The position numbers and the translations under genes were made by a program. A DNA stretch of 7,996 nucleotides from JBLYYQ01 sp048550035 (GTDB taxonomy: Bacteria; Nitrospinota_A; UBA7883; JBLYYQ01): contig JBLYYQ010000157.1 in the NCBI GenBank assembly GCA_048550035.1, positions 1-7,996 of the forward strand, read 5' to 3'. The notes beneath the pieces were generated by a model. That model saw only the letters and a list, made by a program, of their open reading frames with translations, searched no databases and was not told where the DNA came from. Below are positions 5,719 to 7,996 of the stretch, piece by piece. Within the stretch, counting starts at the first letter, position 1, and the number at the start of each line of letters is the position of its first letter.

Positions 5719-6489
5719 ATGTTTATAAAAAACTTCGTTTCAGGTGGGCTCCTTTATTTTGAAGGGATTAAAACTACTCTATCTACTGTTCGGTTAATAA
5801 AGTTTGCACTACTCCCTCTCCTGCTTAATATCCTCTTCTTTGCAACCTTTATTTATATCTTTGCAAGCTATCTACCAGAGATAACATCGTATATATTCTC
5901 ATCGAATCAGTCCCTTGCATGGTATATAACCGCTCTAAAGTTCGTCTTCGAATCACTCTTGTTCATCATCAGCATAATAGTGGTATTCTTCTGTTTTACA
6001 GCGGTCGGACTAATAATAGCATCACCTTTCAACGATATGCTCTCAAGCGCAGTTGAACAGCAACTTACAAAATCAAGAGAAGATTCGATTAACTTTAGCC
6101 CTTCTAAGATCTGGTTTGTAATCAAAAATGAAGCTGTAAAGCTCCTTGCGATAATCGCAATTGAGCTGATCATCATTCTGACATACTTTGTCCCTCTGAT
6201 AGGTCCTCTACTGTTTACAATATTAAATGGATTTTTTGTACCGCTCATACTTGCTCTTGAATTTATCGGTTATTCATTGGATCGCCAAAATTTTAGTTTT
6301 AAAGATAAGCTCACCTATATAAGGATCAATCTGCCGATACTGTTTGGATTTGGAACAGTAGTGGCACTAATGTTTTCAATACCTTTTATTAACCTCATCG
6401 TAATGCCATTTGCGGTTACAGCTGCTACGATTCTTACGATTAATAACCGATCTGAGGAAAAATATAGCAAAAAAGAGGAGATTCTTTAG
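5719..6489 (+). CDS. EI24/CysZ-family integral membrane protein
   Basis: A 256-residue inner-membrane protein, close in length to E. coli CysZ (253), with hydrophobic segments at about 26-52, 70-103, 140-182 and 205-240. Family marks are the N-terminal FVSGGLLYFEGIK (6-18), the helix end GLIIASPFNDML (97-108), VPLIGPLL (158-165), the region before a charged loop EFIGYSLDR (181-189, where CysZ has a DYPM-type sequence), and SIPFINLIVMPFAVTAAT (220-237). CysZ takes up sulphate for cysteine synthesis. The DYPM motif is not kept and no sulphur gene is adjacent, so the family is assigned but not the transport function. The ATG at 5719 has only a distant AGGTG and no good Shine-Dalgarno. The 16-residue C-terminal tail is polar and charged (SEEKYSKKEE). 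It is probably transcribed together with the downstream protease gene. Confidence 0.8.
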   Translation: MFIKNFVSGGLLYFEGIKTTLSTVRLIKFALLPLLLNILFFATFIYIFASYLPEITSYIFSSNQSLAWYITALKFVFESLLFIISIIVVFFCFTAVGLIIASPFNDMLSSAVEQQLTKSREDSINFSPSKIWFVIKNEAVKLLAIIAIELIIILTYFVPLIGPLLFTILNGFFVPLILALEFIGYSLDRQNFSFKDKLTYIRINLPILFGFGTVVALMFSIPFINLIVMPFAVTAATILTINNRSEEKYSKKEEIL

Positions 6490-6519
6490 ATGAATTACTT
6501 TTTTGGGGTTATAATATGA
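6490..6519 (+). other. Nine-codon mini-ORF directly after the EI24-family stop
   Basis: ATG at 6490 follows the TAG at 6487-6489 with no gap and encodes MNYFFGVII. Its TGA (6517-6519) overlaps the ATG of the next mini-ORF in an ATGA. It has no family, and no evidence of translation beyond this arrangement. Confidence 0.2.
6510..6515 (+). promoter_or_regulatory. TATAAT box upstream of the protease gene
   Basis: An exact TATAAT hexamer about 40 bp before the ATG at 6554, with no clear -35 at 16-18 bp. It might give the protease gene its own promoter in addition to read-through from upstream. Confidence 0.25.
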
Positions 6520-6557
6520 GAGAGATGGTTAGTGGTGTAGGTAAGTTTAAAATATGA
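6516..6557 (+). other. Thirteen-codon mini-ORF overlapping the start of the protease gene
   Basis: ATG at 6516 encodes MREMVSGVGKFKI, and its TGA (6555-6557) overlaps the protease ATG (6554-6556) as ATGA. AGGTAAG, which lies inside this mini-ORF, is also the likely Shine-Dalgarno of the protease gene. A coupled leader peptide is possible but unproven. Confidence 0.2.
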
Positions 6558-7489
6558 ACAAAAATATAGATTTGAATATTTTGTTAGGATTGTTCCCATT
6601 TCTACTCCTTGCTTCCATTCCAACTCTGAGTTTTTCTAAAGAATCAACTATCTACAAATGGGAAGAGAAAGATGGTGTACAACAGTTTTCGGATCAGAAG
6701 CCATTAGAGACAACCGTAGAGAAAAATAAGCTTGAAATATTAAATTATGATGGCAAAAAGAGTGACAGCCCTAACAAACCAGGCTATAAACCGAATCTTA
6801 ACCGTGTAGAAAATGTAGATTCTACCATTACTCCTGAAGAATCTACTACCATTCCACTTGTGAGGACTAATCAGAGCTATTTTGTAAATATAAGTATAAA
6901 CGATCAACCTAAACAGTTGCTTCTAGATACAGGTGCATCACTAACAGTGATCTCGACTAAAATTGCAAAGTCACTTGGCATTAAAGAACTTAAAGATCTG
7001 CCAAGAATACCTGTCTCCACTGCTGCTGGTGGTTCATTTATTTATCTAGTAACGTTCAAATCGATCAAAATCGGTAATCTGGAGCTAGAAAATGTAGAAG
7101 GTGGTATCTCAACAGAACTAGGCGGCAATATAGATGGATTGTTGGGTGGAAGCTTCTTAAATAATTTTATTTATCAGATTGATTCTAATAAAAGTCAGCT
7201 AATCTTAAAGTCATCATTCAAAACGGGGAAGCTCTATGGTGGTAAAAATAAAGACTACTGGACAAAAAATTTCGAAGAGCTAGCAGGACGGATAAAATAT
7301 TATAAAAAAATAGAAGCTGTTAAGCGAAATGGGTACAATGATCAGCAGATTGGAGAGCTTGCATCCTACTCAGATTATACCCCATCAGATATCCGTACAA
7401 TTATTAGCTATTATGAAACCGAGTTAAACCGCCTAGAGAATAAAGCGTCTAAAGAAGGGGTACCTATCTCTTGGCGAGCAGGTCCATAA
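6554..7489 (+). CDS. Periplasmic retropepsin-like aspartic protease with DUF4124-type N-terminus
   Basis: The 311-residue protein starts with a signal peptide (hydrophobic core about 9-25, likely cut near Ser26-Ser28), so it should act outside the cytoplasm. Residues 32-49 (IYKWEEKDGVQQFSDQ) match the DUF4124 pattern common in proteobacterial envelope proteins. After a Pro/Ser/Thr-rich linker comes a single retropepsin unit at about 108-216. It has the catalytic LLLDTGASLTVIS (Asp125), the flap-side region VSTAAGGSFIYLV and GLLGGSFLNNF. One catalytic Asp per chain means it would work as a homodimer. About 85 further residues are mostly predicted helix and end in GVPISWRAGP. Bacterial relatives are annotated as TIGR02281-type clan AA proteases and their substrates are generally unknown. 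AGGTAAG upstream supports the ATG. It follows the EI24-family gene by 64 bp. Confidence 0.87.
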   Translation: MNKNIDLNILLGLFPFLLLASIPTLSFSKESTIYKWEEKDGVQQFSDQKPLETTVEKNKLEILNYDGKKSDSPNKPGYKPNLNRVENVDSTITPEESTTIPLVRTNQSYFVNISINDQPKQLLLDTGASLTVISTKIAKSLGIKELKDLPRIPVSTAAGGSFIYLVTFKSIKIGNLELENVEGGISTELGGNIDGLLGGSFLNNFIYQIDSNKSQLILKSSFKTGKLYGGKNKDYWTKNFEELAGRIKYYKKIEAVKRNGYNDQQIGELASYSDYTPSDIRTIISYYETELNRLENKASKEGVPISWRAGP

Positions 7490-7504
7490 ATTAACTCTAG
7501 AAGG

Positions 7505-7843
7505 TTAAACAGCTTCATCACCTCGCTCACCAGTTCTTATCCTAATGACCTCTTCTACGTTACTTACAAAAAGTTTCCCATCACCGATTCTACCTGTTTT
7601 AGCAGACTCTAAAATCGCCTCTATTACCTCATCAACTTTGGAGTCTGTAACAACTACTTCAATCTTGATTTTTGGGAGAAAATCGACCACATACTCAGAA
7701 CCGCGGTAAAGCTCGGTATGACCTTTTTGTCTGCCGAAACCTTTGACCTCAGTGATTGTGAGACCATGGATATCGATGTTGTTTAGCGTATCTTTAACTT
7801 CGTCTAATTTGAACGGCTTTATAATTGCTTCGATCTTTTTCAC
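7505..7843 (-). CDS. glnB: Nitrogen regulatory protein PII (GlnB type)
   Basis: A trimeric cytoplasmic signal protein that binds 2-oxoglutarate and ATP/ADP and controls glutamine synthetase adenylylation and the NtrB sensor. From the GTG at 7843 it has exactly 112 residues, the usual length. The T-loop GFGRQKGHTELYRGSEY (35-51) ends in Tyr51, the residue uridylylated by GlnD. The B-loop TGRIGDGK (83-90) binds nucleotide, and the C-terminus is VIRIRTGERGDEAV. The start is set by GAGGAT nine bases upstream and by alignment with the E. coli MKKIDAIIKPF start. An ATG ten codons further up (7873) would add residues the family does not have. The T-loop and nearby residues look more like GlnB than GlnK, and no amtB is adjacent, which also favours GlnB. 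It converges on the protease gene with 15 bp between the stops. Confidence 0.95.
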   Translation of the reverse strand: MKKIEAIIKPFKLDEVKDTLNNIDIHGLTITEVKGFGRQKGHTELYRGSEYVVDFLPKIKIEVVVTDSKVDEVIEAILESAKTGRIGDGKLFVSNVEEVIRIRTGERGDEAV

Positions 7844-7852
7844 TTGTAGCTT

Positions 7853-7859
7853 ATCCTCT
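7853..7859 (-). promoter_or_regulatory. Shine-Dalgarno of glnB
   Basis: AGAGGAT on the minus strand lies 9 bases before the GTG at 7843. It selects this start over the upstream ATG at 7873, which has no such site. Confidence 0.6.
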
Positions 7860-7892
7860 ATTAAACATAGCATCTAATCTTAACTTAACTAA

Positions 7893-7905
7893 TTGCAAGC
7901 TGCAA
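7893..7905. repeat. Short inverted repeat upstream of glnB
   Basis: TTGCA (7893-7897), AGC, TGCAA (7901-7905) is a perfect 5-bp inverted repeat about 50 bp before the glnB start. The 7874-7996 stretch around it is very AT-rich and holds no gene. I see no NtrC-type or sigma54-type site and no confident sigma70 promoter there. An operator role is only a guess. Confidence 0.25.
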
Positions 7906-7996
7906 CATAACTTTCATAAAACTATTTTAGATAACTTAAATTCTCAACAGTAAATTGTTTTGGTTTTATATTAAAAATATCAATCCAGCTATGATC

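Noticed and set aside
5907..6248. Minus-strand open frame inside the EI24-family gene
   Set aside because: It is antisense to a clear membrane-protein family match and has no features of its own.
7490..7504. Bidirectional terminator between the protease gene and glnB
   Set aside because: The 15-bp gap has no stem-loop or T-run that I can see.
7841..7873. Longer glnB start at the ATG at 7873
   Set aside because: It adds ten residues (MLCLIEDKLQ) absent from PII proteins and has no Shine-Dalgarno; the GTG at 7843 gives the standard 112 residues.
7880..7915. Sigma54 (-24/-12) promoter upstream of glnB
   Set aside because: A TTGCA on the minus strand resembles a -12 element, but the bases at the matching -24 position are AT rather than GG.

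Overview
This AT-rich window looks like ordinary chromosome from a low-GC proteobacterium, most likely a gammaproteobacterium. The evidence is a PII protein very close to E. coli GlnB, a periplasmic retropepsin with a DUF4124-type N-terminus, an EI24/CysZ-family membrane protein, and a bacterial-type S-adenosylhomocysteinase carrying the insertion usual in proteobacteria. The genus cannot be fixed from sequence alone. No rRNA, tRNA, CRISPR array, transposase, integrase or phage gene was seen.

Layout, left to right. (1) 1-493 on the minus strand is the N-terminal part of a SagB/ThcOx-type nitroreductase-fold flavin oxidoreductase that runs off the left edge. (2) 494-630 is a divergent promoter region with repeated TAGCAAAT words. 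(3) 631-960 and 993-3650 on the plus strand are a small protein with a probable CCCH zinc site, then an unusual 885-residue NAD+-dependent DNA ligase, LigA. (4) 3654-4118 and 4140-5564 on the minus strand, converging on ligA with only 3 bp between, form an apparent ahcY operon whose second gene is a four-helix membrane protein with an H-x13-H pair and an Asp/His-rich tail. (5) 5565-5718 is a second divergent regulatory region with a perfect inverted repeat. (6) 5719-6489 and 6554-7489 on the plus strand are the EI24/CysZ-type membrane protein and the retropepsin, joined by two tiny overlapping reading frames. (7) 7505-7843 on the minus strand is glnB, with its upstream region reaching the right edge.

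Most genes have recognisable housekeeping roles: ligation of nicks, removal of S-adenosylhomocysteine after methylation, and nitrogen/2-oxoglutarate signalling. They do not form one obvious pathway. The part most worth a second look is LigA. It has an N-terminal coiled-coil extension, a longer loop in the zinc finger, and a C-terminus with a second BRCT domain plus a shrunken BRCT-like unit between the two. It also has Ser at two NAD+-pocket positions (Glu113 and Lys290 in E. coli) while the other main catalytic residues are kept. Second in interest is the possible haem- and metal-binding membrane protein behind ahcY. I found no clear evidence of a wholly new multi-gene system.

Three of the four minus-strand genes (the SagB-like gene, ahcY, glnB) start with GTG behind a clear Shine-Dalgarno sequence. 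The plus-strand genes at 631, 993 and 5719 have no convincing one.
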